Assembly: GCF_026342355.1 (NCBI RefSeq)
Contig: NZ_JAPEMV010000001.1
Coordinates: 1,612,001-1,676,000, forward strand
Source of the DNA: Streptomyces sp. NBC_00249
GTDB lineage: Bacteria > Actinomycetota > Actinomycetes > Streptomycetales > Streptomycetaceae
Reading direction: 5' to 3'
Length of the DNA stretch: 64,000 nt
The translations under genes and the position numbers were made by a program. Below, in pieces: positions 1 through 7,551 of this stretch. Position 1 is the first letter of the stretch. Each line of letters opens with the position of its first letter. Below the pieces are notes generated by a model. It was not told where the DNA came from. It made no database searches and saw only the letters and a list, made by a program, of their open reading frames with translations.

Positions 1-90
1 CGCCGCATCGAGGACGCGGACGTGGCCGAGCTGTCCCTTGAGATCACTGAACACCTGCGTGGGGAGATCCGCCGCCATGGCCAGCACTGA
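1..90 (+). CDS. ABC transporter ATP-binding protein, C-terminal end (partial)
   Basis: An open frame enters from the left edge and stops with TGA at 88-90, giving 29 residues rich in Glu and Arg and ending RRHGQH. The permease gene of an ABC importer starts inside its last codons (ATG at 77, 14 nt overlap). In Streptomyces sulfonate/taurine importers the ATPase gene (SsuB type) commonly precedes the permease gene with such an overlap, so this is most likely the tail of that ATPase. No nucleotide-binding motif lies inside the window, so the assignment rests on position and overlap. Confidence 0.65.
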   Translation, partial: RRIEDADVAELSLEITEHLRGEIRRHGQH

Positions 91-973
91 CACCACCCCG
101 AGGGCAGGCGCCAAGCACGACGACCTGGCCGGCCTGGAGGCGGGCCTCGACGCGCTCGACGCGGTCCAGACCCACCGGACCCCGGTCCGCGAGGTCTTCA
201 CCAAGAAGGTCCTGCCCCCGCTGCTCGCCGTCGGCCTCGTGCTGGTGGTCTGGCAGGTGCTCGTCGCCGCGAAGGTCACCGACGAGACCAAGCTGCCCGC
301 GCCGTCCGCCGTGTGGGACAGCCTGTCCGACATGTGGCTGAAGGGCACCCTGCTCGAAGTCATCTGGACCAGCGTCTCCCGCGGTCTGCTCGGCTTCCTG
401 CTGGCCCTGGCCATCGGCACCCCGCTCGGCCTGCTGGTCGCCCGGGTGAAGTTCGTGCGCGCCGCCATCGGCCCGATCCTCCAGGGCCTGCAGTCGCTGC
501 CCTCGGTGGCCTGGGTGCCCCCGGCCGTCCTGTGGTTCGGCCTCAACGACGCCATGATGTTCACGGTGATCCTGCTCGGCGCGGTCCCCTCCATCGCCAA
601 CGGCCTCGTCTCCGGCATCGACCAGATCCCGCCGCTGTTCCTGCGGGCCGGCCGCACCCTGGGCGCGACCGGGCTGAGCGGCGCCCGGCACGTGGTCATG
701 CCGGCCGCGCTGCCCGGCTACCTCGCGGGCCTCAAGCAGGGCTGGGCCTTCTCCTGGCGCTCCCTGATGGCGGCCGAGATCATCGCCAGCTCCCCCGACC
801 TGGGCCTGGGCCTGGGCCAGCTGCTGGAGAACGGCCGCAACAACATCGACCTGCCGGGCGTGTTCCTCGCGATCATCCTGATCCTGGTCGTCGGCATCGC
901 CATCGACCTGCTGATCTTCAGCCCGGTCGAGCGGTGGGTGCTGCGCAGCCGCGGCCTGCTGGTCAAGAGCTGA
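77..973 (+). CDS. ssuC: ABC transporter permease, SsuC-like (sulfonate/taurine importer)
   Basis: Integral membrane permease of 298 residues that would carry aliphatic sulfonates or a similar sulfur source together with the ATPase just upstream. A soluble N-terminus of about 50 residues is followed by about six hydrophobic segments. The cytoplasmic coupling (EAA-like) region is visible near GRTLGATGLSGARHVVMPAA and is followed by GYLAGLKQGWAFSWRSLMAAE, a signature of the SsuC/TauC group. ATG 77 is chosen over the in-frame start at 38 because GGGGAG at 61-66 gives a ribosome binding site at good spacing. Four nt separate its stop from the chelatase gene, consistent with a sulfur-assimilation operon. 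The substrate is inferred from family and neighbour. Confidence 0.85.
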   Translation: MASTDTTPRAGAKHDDLAGLEAGLDALDAVQTHRTPVREVFTKKVLPPLLAVGLVLVVWQVLVAAKVTDETKLPAPSAVWDSLSDMWLKGTLLEVIWTSVSRGLLGFLLALAIGTPLGLLVARVKFVRAAIGPILQGLQSLPSVAWVPPAVLWFGLNDAMMFTVILLGAVPSIANGLVSGIDQIPPLFLRAGRTLGATGLSGARHVVMPAALPGYLAGLKQGWAFSWRSLMAAEIIASSPDLGLGLGQLLENGRNNIDLPGVFLAIILILVVGIAIDLLIFSPVERWVLRSRGLLVKS

Positions 974-977
974 TCAC

Positions 978-1760
978 GTGTCCGCGCACGTCACGCACTC
1001 CCCGCAGGCCCCCGCCCTGCTGGTCATCGCCCACGGCAGCCGCGACCCGCGGCACGCGGCGACCGTGCACGCCCTCACCCGGCGGGTACGGGCGCTGCGG
1101 CCGGGGCTGCGCGTGGAAACCGCCTTCCTGGACTTCGACACCCCGACCGTCGACCGGGCGGTGGCCTCGCTCTACCTGTCGGGCGCACGCGAGATAGTGG
1201 CGCTCCCGCTCCTCCTGACGCGGGCGTTCCACGCGAAGTCCGACATCCCGGCGGTGCTCGCCGGAGCCACGTCCCACCTGCCGGACCTCTCCGTCCGGAT
1301 CGCGGATGTGCTCGGCCCGTCGCCGCTGCTGCTGGCGACCCTGGAGCGCCGGCTGTGGGAAGCCGGCCTCACCCCGGCGGACCGCGCCACCACCGGTGTG
1401 GTGCTCGCGTCCGCCGGTTCCTCCGACCCGGAGGCGATCGCAGTGATCGCTGAAATCGCGCGGGAGTGGCGGCACACCGGTTGGTGCGCCGTGCGGCCTG
1501 CGTTCGCCTCCGCTGCTCTCCCCCGGACGGAGGACGCCGTACGCGCGCTGCGCGCGGAGGGCGTCCGCCGGATCGCGGTGGCCCCCTACGTCATCGCCCC
1601 CGGCCGGCTCCCCGACCGCATCGCGGCGGGCGCCGAAGCCGCGGGCGCCGACGTGATCTCCGCCGTCCTGGGCCCCTCCCCGGAACTGGCCCGCCTGCTG
1701 CTCCGCAGGTTCGACGCGGCAGCCTCGTTCCCGGCCCGCATCCCGGCCCTGGCGGCGTAA
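978..1760 (+). CDS. Sirohydrochlorin chelatase, CbiX/SirB-like
   Basis: Protein of 260 residues of the CbiX/SirB chelatase family, which inserts a divalent metal (Fe for siroheme, Co for cobalamin) into sirohydrochlorin. The N-terminal VIAHGSRDPR carries the metal-binding His of the family. A second chelatase-like half follows from about residue 140 (VVLASAGSSDPEA), where the His is replaced by Ala, as in two-domain long CbiX proteins with one degenerate half. It starts with GTG at 978, four nt after the sulfonate permease. Siroheme is the cofactor of assimilatory sulfite reductase, so the context favours an iron chelatase serving sulfur assimilation. Confidence 0.85.
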   Translation: MSAHVTHSPQAPALLVIAHGSRDPRHAATVHALTRRVRALRPGLRVETAFLDFDTPTVDRAVASLYLSGAREIVALPLLLTRAFHAKSDIPAVLAGATSHLPDLSVRIADVLGPSPLLLATLERRLWEAGLTPADRATTGVVLASAGSSDPEAIAVIAEIAREWRHTGWCAVRPAFASAALPRTEDAVRALRAEGVRRIAVAPYVIAPGRLPDRIAAGAEAAGADVISAVLGPSPELARLLLRRFDAAASFPARIPALAA

Positions 1761-1800
1761 CCGCTGCGCGGGGCGAGGTCCCCTGCCCGCCCTTCGCCCG

Positions 1801-1914
1801 TTCCCCGGGCTCTGCCCGGACCCGTTGCCAGGTGAGGCGCCGTTCCCGGGGGCCAGCCCCCGGACCCCCGCTCCTCAAACGCCGGAGGGGCTGGATTTTC
1901 GGGCGGCTACGCCC
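1801..1914. repeat. Streptomyces-type intergenic palindromic repeat
   Basis: The gap between the chelatase and the ketopantoate reductase gene is filled with stacked short inverted repeats. CCGGGGGC at 1846-1853 pairs with GCCCCCGG at 1856-1863. CTCC and GGAG flank TCAAACGCC around 1871-1888. GGGCG at 1901-1905 pairs with CGCCC at 1910-1914 and contains the stop codon of the convergent gene. The phrase CTCCTCAAACGCCGGAGGGGC is recalled as a very common intergenic sequence in Streptomyces genomes. It probably acts as a bidirectional terminator for the two convergent genes. Confidence 0.6.
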
Positions 1915-2908
1915 GCGCCGCGGCCTCGTCGGCCAGGGCCGTCAGGTCGGCCACGGACATGGCGCCCGGCGGCAGGCCCTCCCGGGCGAAGATGTTCGCC
2001 GCGTGCCGCAGTACGTCGTTGACCGGGGTCGGTACCCCGTGCAGCCGCCCCAGCAGGCAGATCTCACCGTTGAGGTAGTCGGCCTCCACCGAGCCCGTGC
2101 CCCGCGCCAGGCTCTGCCAGGAGGAGCCGCCCCGGACGCCGGGCGGCTGGTCCACCTTGCCGTCGCGGGCCGCCGACTGCTCGGCGTCGGAGGCGTAGGA
2201 GATGCCCGCGGCCTCGTAGGCGGCCTTGCCCTCGCGGACCGCCCGGAGCAGCAGCGCCGCCTTCGCCGGGTCCGCTTCGGGGCCGGTGGTGGCCTGGATC
2301 GCGTTGCCCAGGTTCCCGAGGAGCTTCGCGTACTTCCACCGCATCACGTCCTCGACGACCGGTGCCCCGAAGCCGGCCTTCTCCAGGTCGGCCGCGACCG
2401 CCCGGATCCGCCCGTCGGAGCCCCCGGCGGCCTTCCCCAGGTGCAGGATGCCGGTCAGCGGGGCGCACAGCGCCGAGACCGCTCCGGGCTCCAGGAAGGT
2501 CGCCGGCAGCCAGACGCACACCCCGTACACGCGCGCGAAGCGCCGTAGGGCGAGGCGTTCGCTCTCGACGCCGTTCTGCGCGCACAGCAGCGGCAGCCGC
2601 TGCGCCGCCGTGCCGCCGCCCGCGACCTCGGCGTCGCCCCACGCGTCGAGGGCGGCGATCGCGTCCTGGGTCTTCACGGTGAGGACCAGGACGTCGTCGG
2701 GGCGCAGTTCGCCCAGCTCGGCCGGTCCGGTGGCCACGGGCAGTCGGTGGACGCGGGTCCCGGCGGCGGTGGTGAGCCGCAGGCCGTCCGCGCGCAGCGC
2801 CTCGGCGTGCGCGCCGCGCGCGACGAGGACGCCGTCGAGGCCCGCTTCCGCGAGCCGTCCGCCGATGGCCGCGCCGATCGCCCCGGCGCCGATGATGATG
2901 TAACGCAT
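1907..2908 (-). CDS. panE: 2-dehydropantoate 2-reductase (ketopantoate reductase family)
   Basis: A 333-residue NAD(P)-dependent oxidoreductase of the PanE/ApbA family, which reduces ketopantoate to pantoate on the way to coenzyme A. The N-terminus MRYIIIGAGAIGAAIGGRL is a textbook Rossmann GxGxxG dinucleotide site. KTQD near residue 90 and CAQNG near 130 match the active-site Lys and Asn blocks, and the helical C-terminal half has KYAKLLGNLGNAI and the SSWQSL substrate-binding motif. The ATG at 2908 sits directly before the Rossmann motif. The much longer open frame that continues to 3724 only shadows the divergent aldo/keto reductase. Several PanE-like paralogues act on other 2-oxo acids, so pantothenate synthesis is likely but not certain. 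Confidence 0.82.
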   Translation of the reverse strand: MRYIIIGAGAIGAAIGGRLAEAGLDGVLVARGAHAEALRADGLRLTTAAGTRVHRLPVATGPAELGELRPDDVLVLTVKTQDAIAALDAWGDAEVAGGGTAAQRLPLLCAQNGVESERLALRRFARVYGVCVWLPATFLEPGAVSALCAPLTGILHLGKAAGGSDGRIRAVAADLEKAGFGAPVVEDVMRWKYAKLLGNLGNAIQATTGPEADPAKAALLLRAVREGKAAYEAAGISYASDAEQSAARDGKVDQPPGVRGGSSWQSLARGTGSVEADYLNGEICLLGRLHGVPTPVNDVLRHAANIFAREGLPPGAMSVADLTALADEAAARA

Positions 2909-2953
2909 ACCCCCGAGCCTGGCACACGGGCGGCGCGGGGATAGCGTCGCCCC

Positions 2954-3799
2954 ATGACTGACATGGTGTTCGACGTCGGTGGGGATCTGCCCGTACGCCG
3001 CCTCGGGCTCGGCACGGGCGGGCTGGTCGGCCGCGGGTACTGGGGTCCGCGCGGCACGCGCGAGGAGGCCCGGGCGCTGCTGCGGGCGGCGGTCGAGCAG
3101 GGGGTCACCCTGATCGACACCGCCGACAACTACGGGCCCGCACTGGCCGAGGAGCTGGTCGCCGAGGCCCTCCACCCGTACGACGGGAGGCTGGTCGTCG
3201 CCACGAAGGGCGGGGTGGTGCGTACCGGCCCGGACCAGTGGCACGTGGCGGGCCGGCCCGAGCAGTTGCGGGGGATGTGCGAGGCGAGCCTGCGGCGGCT
3301 GCGGGTGGAGCGGATCGGCCTGTACCAGCTGCACCGCTTCGACCCGTCGGTGCCGATGGCCGAACAGCTGGGAGCGCTGGAGGAGTTGCGGCAGGAGGGC
3401 AAGATCCGGCACATCGGCCTGGACACGGTGGACGCCGGGCAGCTGCGCGAGGCGCTGGGGACGACGGCGGTGGCCGCGGTGCAGAACCCGTACAACCTGC
3501 TCGACCGGTCCTCGTCCGAGGTGCTGACGCTCTGCGAGGAGCGCGGGATCGCCTTCCTGCCGTACTACCCGCTGGGCAGCGGGGCGTTGACCCGCTCGGG
3601 CGCCGCCGCCGTGGCCTCGGTGGCCGCCGCGCACGGGACGGGGCCGGGGCCGGTCGCGCTGGCCTGGCTGCTGCACCACTCGCCGGTGCTGTGCCCGACC
3701 CCGGGCACCGGCTCGCCCGCGCACCTGGCGGAGAACCTGGCCGCGGCGTCGCTCGCGCTGACCCCGCGGGAGCTGGCGCTGCTGGACGCGGCGGCCTGA
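2954..3799 (+). CDS. Aldo/keto reductase
   Basis: A 281-residue soluble (alpha/beta)8 barrel oxidoreductase that would use NADPH on a carbonyl substrate. The catalytic tetrad is visible: Asp55 and Tyr60 in LIDTADNYGP, Lys85 in VVATKGG and His127 in LYQLHR. The C-terminal PGTGSPAHLAENLAA segment matches the NADP-phosphate binding loop, although the usual IPG has become TPG. It is divergent from the ketopantoate reductase gene with a 45 bp shared promoter region. The substrate cannot be told from sequence. Confidence 0.88.
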   Translation: MTDMVFDVGGDLPVRRLGLGTGGLVGRGYWGPRGTREEARALLRAAVEQGVTLIDTADNYGPALAEELVAEALHPYDGRLVVATKGGVVRTGPDQWHVAGRPEQLRGMCEASLRRLRVERIGLYQLHRFDPSVPMAEQLGALEELRQEGKIRHIGLDTVDAGQLREALGTTAVAAVQNPYNLLDRSSSEVLTLCEERGIAFLPYYPLGSGALTRSGAAAVASVAAAHGTGPGPVALAWLLHHSPVLCPTPGTGSPAHLAENLAAASLALTPRELALLDAAA

Positions 3800-3814
3800 G
3801 GCGGTCGCCGTCGG

Positions 3815-4381
3815 TCAGCCGGCGGTCATCTCCACCAGTTTGACGACGGTGTTCCAGTTGCGGGTGGTGACGTCGAGGCCCTTGACCACGGCGGGTCTGG
3901 CGAGGGCCTCGCCCAGTTTGGAGCGGCCGAGGCCGTCCGGGGCGTAGAGGTAGAGGACGCGGTCGCCGAGACGGAACTCCTCGGGGAGGAAGGCCTCCTG
4001 GTCGAGGGCGGCGAAGCGCTCGGGACCGGGCTGTGCGGAGAAGAAGGTGGCGTGGAGCTGCTTGCCCTCCAGTTCGTCCGCGGGGAAGGGGCAGGCGGCG
4101 GCGACGGCGGCGAGGTGGTCCCCGTCGACGACCAGGCAGGGCACGCGGAAGCCGAAGTGGGCCTCGACGGCCGTCTCCAGCTCGCGGGCGAGGGCGTCCG
4201 GGTCCGTCCCGGGGCTGGTGAAGACGGCGTTGCCGCTCTGCAGGTAGGTGCGGACCGCTTCGTGGCCGAGGCCTTCCATGACGGAGCGGAGCTCCGCCAT
4301 GGGGACCTTCTTGTTCCCGCCGACGTTGATGCCGCGCAGCAGCGCCGCGTACGTCGTCCTCGCACTGGGGTTCTTCGTCAT
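3815..4381 (-). CDS. DUF1697 family protein
   Basis: A 188-residue protein with the full signature of DUF1697: YAALLRGINVGGNKKVPMAE at the start, then RTYLQSGNAVF, a central VPCLVVDGDHLAAV block and a C-terminal RNWNTVVKL. The function of the family is unknown; it is a small soluble alpha/beta protein common in actinomycetes. The gene ends 15 bp from the stop of the convergent aldo/keto reductase and lies downstream of the glycosyltransferase gene on the same strand (20 bp gap), so the two may be co-transcribed. Confidence 0.85.
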   Translation of the reverse strand: MTKNPSARTTYAALLRGINVGGNKKVPMAELRSVMEGLGHEAVRTYLQSGNAVFTSPGTDPDALARELETAVEAHFGFRVPCLVVDGDHLAAVAAACPFPADELEGKQLHATFFSAQPGPERFAALDQEAFLPEEFRLGDRVLYLYAPDGLGRSKLGEALARPAVVKGLDVTTRNWNTVVKLVEMTAG

Positions 4382-4401
4382 GGCCGCACCTTAGGGGGTG
4401 C

Positions 4402-5604
4402 CTATGACAGTTCGGCTTCGATGAGGTCGGCGGCCCGGCGCGTGCCGCCCTCGGCGGCCATGCCGGCGCGGACGGCTTCGGCGCGGACGGCCGTCAGGGG
4501 GTCGGCGAGGAGTTCGAGGACGGCGGTGCGCAGGGTGGCGGCGTCGGCCTCTTCCATGGGGACGTGGCGGGCCACACCGAGGGAGACCAGCTGGTCGGCG
4601 TTGCCGAACTGGTCGACGGCCTGGGGGACGGCGACCATCGGGGTGGCGGTGGCGAGGCCTTCCTGGCTGCCGCCGGCGCCCGCGTGGGTGATGAAGGCGT
4701 CGGCCTGGCGCAGGATGTCGAGCTGGGGGACCCAGCGGTGCACCTCGACGTTGGCCGGGAGCGGGCCGAGGTCGCCCTCGTCGGTGAACTTGCCGATCTG
4801 GAGGACGACGTGCCAGTCGGGGAGGTCGCCGAAGGCCTCGGCGCAGGCGCGGTAGAAGGCGGGCTGCTTGGTGAAGGCGGAGCCCAGGGAGACCAGCAGC
4901 ACCTTCTTGCCCTCGGCGGAGGCGGGCCGTTCCCACGTGCCCTGGGTGGTGCTGCGGTCGCCCTGGCAGGCGCCGACGAAGGTGTGCACGGACCGGTCGA
5001 CGCGGTCGGCGTGCGGCTGGAGCGCTTCGGGGATCAGGACGAGGCTGCGGCGCGGGCGGCTCTGGAGGCGTTCGATCCGGCCGTCGAGGCCGTTCGAGGT
5101 CAGCCAGTCGGTGAACCGTGCGTAGTAGGCCCGTCCGCGCTCGGAGGACTTCAGTCCGGCGAACATCGGCTCGGCCACCTCCTCCTCGTACCCCTCCCAG
5201 GCGACCAGGTTCGGGGAGAGGGAGACGGCGGGGACGCCCCAGCGGTGGGCGAGGACGGGCGCCGGGTAGGAGGTGATGTCGTGCAGGACGAGATCCGGCT
5301 CGTCGCCCTCGAAGGCCGCCGCGAGCTGGGGGAGGACCTGGATGGCGTCGTCCAGGAAGGGTTCCAGGTTGTCGATGAGCTCGGTGCCCCAGGCGTCCGG
5401 CTCCTCTTCGGTGGGGAGCGTGGAGGTGTAGATCACCGGGGTGGCGCCGGTGTCGGCGACCTTCTCGGCGAAGGAGGCGGGGATGGCGTAGCTGACGCGG
5501 TGGCCGCGGGCGACGAGTTCCCGGATCACCTCGATGCTCGGGTTCACGTGGCCGTGCGCGGCGATGGAGAACATGGCGATGTGGGCGGGTTCGGCTGAGG
5601 TCAT
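4402..5604 (-). CDS. Macrolide glycosyltransferase, OleD/OleI (MGT) family
   Basis: A GT-B family 1 glycosyltransferase of 400 residues, the size of Streptomyces OleD, which inactivates macrolides by attaching glucose from UDP-glucose. The N-terminus [19 protein letters not shown] holds the catalytic His of the HGHVNP motif. [15 protein letters not shown] and [20 protein letters not shown] match OleD almost word for word from memory. The C-terminal donor site is [22 protein letters not shown] followed by [15 protein letters not shown] 5604 is chosen over the in-frame codon at 5658 because the OleD family begins a few residues before HIAMF. No macrolide cluster lies in this window, so it is probably an intrinsic macrolide-tolerance gene. 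A 14 bp palindrome sits upstream. Confidence 0.9.
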   Translation of the reverse strand: MTSAEPAHIAMFSIAAHGHVNPSIEVIRELVARGHRVSYAIPASFAEKVADTGATPVIYTSTLPTEEEPDAWGTELIDNLEPFLDDAIQVLPQLAAAFEGDEPDLVLHDITSYPAPVLAHRWGVPAVSLSPNLVAWEGYEEEVAEPMFAGLKSSERGRAYYARFTDWLTSNGLDGRIERLQSRPRRSLVLIPEALQPHADRVDRSVHTFVGACQGDRSTTQGTWERPASAEGKKVLLVSLGSAFTKQPAFYRACAEAFGDLPDWHVVLQIGKFTDEGDLGPLPANVEVHRWVPQLDILRQADAFITHAGAGGSQEGLATATPMVAVPQAVDQFGNADQLVSLGVARHVPMEEADAATLRTAVLELLADPLTAVRAEAVRAGMAAEGGTRRAADLIEAELS

Positions 5605-5621
5605 ACGAGAACCGTAGCGAG

Positions 5622-5635
5622 ACGAGACGTCTCGT
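5622..5635. promoter_or_regulatory. 14 bp perfect palindrome, repressor operator candidate
   Basis: ACGAGACGTCTCGT is a perfect palindrome 17 bp upstream of the glycosyltransferase start codon, in the intergenic space shared with the kinase-like gene. Its length and position fit a TetR-family dimer site overlapping the promoter or leader of the glycosyltransferase. No TetR gene is adjacent, so the regulator is unknown. Confidence 0.45.
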
Positions 5636-5727
5636 GCAACATCTTTGGCGGCGGACACCCGGACGCCGTGCTCGGGATGCGAGACTGGCCCGATCCACGA
5701 AGACCGGCGAAGGACGAGACCAGCGGC

Positions 5728-6588
5728 ATGGACGAGGCACGGGCCAGGGACGTACTGACGGAGGCGGGCCTCACCGGACCGGCCGGGGACGCCGAACTAC
5801 TCGCCTTCGGCGAGAACGCCGTCTTCGCGGTCGGCGGCCTGGTGGTGAAGGTGGGCCGGGAGGCGGGCCTGCTGGAACGGGCCGAGCGCGAGCTCGCCGT
5901 CGCGGGCTGGCTCGCCGAGGAGGGCGTCCCGGCGGTGCGCGCCGCCGAACCGAAGCCGAGGCTGGTCGACGGGCACCCGCTGACCCTGTGGCACCGGCTC
6001 CCGGACGCCGTCCGCCCGGCGGGCCCCGAGGACCTCGCGGCGCTGCTGCGGCCGCTCCACGCGCTGCCCGCACCGCCGTTCGCGCTGCCCGCGCGGGAGC
6101 TGCTGGGCGGGGTCGAGCGCTGGCTGCGCCTGGCCGGGGACGCCGTGGACCCCGAGGACGCGGCGTACCTGCGGGCCCGGCGCGACGCCTACGCCGGCGA
6201 GGTGGCCGCGCTCACCCCGCACCTGACCCCGGGTCCGATCCACGGCGACGCCCTGCCCCGCAACGTCCACGTCGGCCCGCACGGGCCGGTCCTGGTCGAC
6301 CTGGAGACCGTGTCGGCCGACCTGCGCGAGCACGACCTCGTGGTGATGGCCCTGTCCCGCGACCGGTACGGGATGGCCCCGGCGGCGTACGGGGCCTTCG
6401 TCGCCGCCTACGGCTGGGACGTACGGGAGTGGGAGGGCTGCGCGGTCCTGCGCGGCGCCCGCGAGACGGCCAGCTGCGCCTGGGTGTCCCAGCACGCGCC
6501 GTCCAACCCGAAGGCCCTCGCCGAGTTCCGCCGTCGGGTGGCCTCCCTGCGCGAGGGGGACGCGGAAGCCCGCTGGCACCCCTTCTGA
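5728..6588 (+). CDS. Aminoglycoside phosphotransferase (APH) family kinase
   Basis: A 286-residue member of the APH/choline kinase fold. The motif HGDALPRN is the HxDxxxxN catalytic loop, and [19 protein letters not shown] supplies the metal-binding Asp block typical of the family. An N-terminal lobe with [17 protein letters not shown] gives the nucleotide-binding Lys. The in-frame ATG at 5728 is preferred to 5668 because the conserved region begins shortly after it and AAGGA lies upstream. Such stand-alone APH-fold proteins phosphorylate diverse small molecules and only some give resistance. The neighbouring macrolide glycosyltransferase makes a protective role possible but unproven. Confidence 0.82.
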   Translation: MDEARARDVLTEAGLTGPAGDAELLAFGENAVFAVGGLVVKVGREAGLLERAERELAVAGWLAEEGVPAVRAAEPKPRLVDGHPLTLWHRLPDAVRPAGPEDLAALLRPLHALPAPPFALPARELLGGVERWLRLAGDAVDPEDAAYLRARRDAYAGEVAALTPHLTPGPIHGDALPRNVHVGPHGPVLVDLETVSADLREHDLVVMALSRDRYGMAPAAYGAFVAAYGWDVREWEGCAVLRGARETASCAWVSQHAPSNPKALAEFRRRVASLREGDAEARWHPF

Positions 6589-6603
6589 CCTGCGCATGCC
6601 ACC

Positions 6604-6774
6604 GTGCGCGAGCCCGCGTCCGCCCCCGGGCGGCGGACCTGGCCCCGCGACCAGCAGCTGGCCGAACGGCTCGGACCGCTGCTGGACGCCGTCTCGGCGA
6701 AGGTCGCCCGGCACGAGCGCCCGCTGACCCTCAGGCCGCCGCGAGCCCCCGGAGCGGCCACGCCGTGTCGATGA
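6604..6774 (+). CDS. Possible small protein (56 aa)
   Basis: A short GTG-initiated frame after the kinase gene encodes RRTWPRDQQLAERLGPLLDA and then VSAKVARHERPL. It looks like a genuine amphipathic helix with balanced charge rather than the Arg/Pro-rich text of antisense shadows. It has no clear ribosome binding site and its end overlaps the 3' end of the convergent exonuclease gene by 44 bp. It may be a small uncharacterised Streptomyces protein or a gene remnant. Confidence 0.3.
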   Translation: MREPASAPGRRTWPRDQQLAERLGPLLDAVSAKVARHERPLTLRPPRAPGAATPCR

Positions 6775-7450
6775 CCGCGTCCGGGCTGCCCTGGCCGCGC
6801 AGGTACGACTGGAAGTCCCGGGCCCAGCGGGCGTGCCAGGTGCCCTGCCGGACGTGCAGGTCGGCCGGGGTGAGTCCGGCGACCTCCGGGTGCCGGTCGG
6901 CTATCGCCCGCGCCACCTGTACGGCGGCCAGCGCGTCGGCCCCGGCGTCGTGCGCGGCGTCGAGGGTGACCCCGTACACCCCGCACACCGCTTCCAGCGT
7001 GCGCTTGCCGCGCCGGTAGCGGTCCACGGCCCGGTCGATGGTCAGCGGGTCCACCACCGGCCCCGTCTCGGCCCCGTCGAGCCGGTCGGCGAGGGAGGGC
7101 AGCCCGTGCCGGGCCAGCTCCGCCGAGAGCAGGGTCAGGTCGAAGGCCGCGTTGTACGCGACGACCACCGCCCCGGCCCGCCAGTGCCCGACCAGCGCCC
7201 GCGCGATCTCGTCCGCGACCTCGCGCACCGGGCGGCCCTCCGCGACGGCCCGCTCGGTGCTGATCCCGTGGATCGCCGACGCCTGTTCCGGGATCGGTAT
7301 GCCCGGATCCGCGAGCCAGCCCCGCCGGCCCCGTACCTCGCCGCCGCGCACCTCGACCACCGCGGCGGTCACGATCCGGGACTCCCCCGGCTCCGTGCCG
7401 GTCGTCTCCAGATCGAACCCGATCAGTGCTCCCCCGTGCCACGCCTCCAT
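6731..7450 (-). CDS. 3'-5' exonuclease, DEDDh (DnaQ-like) family
   Basis: A 239-residue exonuclease domain protein of the DNA polymerase III epsilon type. Exo I is GFDLETTGTEPGESRIV with the Asp-Glu pair, Exo II is VVAYNAAFDLTLL, and Exo III is HDAGADALAAVQVARAI with the catalytic His and Asp. It has no polymerase-binding extension, so it is a stand-alone nuclease, probably for DNA repair or nucleic acid turnover. The start at 7450 is supported by GGGGAGGGGCG just upstream; the ATG ten codons further up lacks that. Its 3' end faces the kinase gene. Confidence 0.88.
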   Translation of the reverse strand: MEAWHGGALIGFDLETTGTEPGESRIVTAAVVEVRGGEVRGRRGWLADPGIPIPEQASAIHGISTERAVAEGRPVREVADEIARALVGHWRAGAVVVAYNAAFDLTLLSAELARHGLPSLADRLDGAETGPVVDPLTIDRAVDRYRRGKRTLEAVCGVYGVTLDAAHDAGADALAAVQVARAIADRHPEVAGLTPADLHVRQGTWHARWARDFQSYLRGQGSPDAVIDTAWPLRGLAAA

Positions 7451-7551
7451 GACGCGCCCCTCCCCCGTATGTCCGGTCAACGCGTTTCAGCCTGCCACGC
7501 CCCACTGACACCCCGGCGCCCGGGGCTCCGCGGCGGCGGCCGCCCCGCGCG

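Noticed and set aside
1907..3724. 605-residue open frame on the minus strand
   Set aside because: Only its last 333 residues are the ketopantoate reductase. The upstream part is antisense to the aldo/keto reductase and has a shadow composition (Arg, Gly, His, Gln).
7512..7526. CCCCGG/CCGGGG hairpin near the exonuclease gene
   Set aside because: Only 6 bp arms in very GC-rich DNA; too weak to call a terminator.
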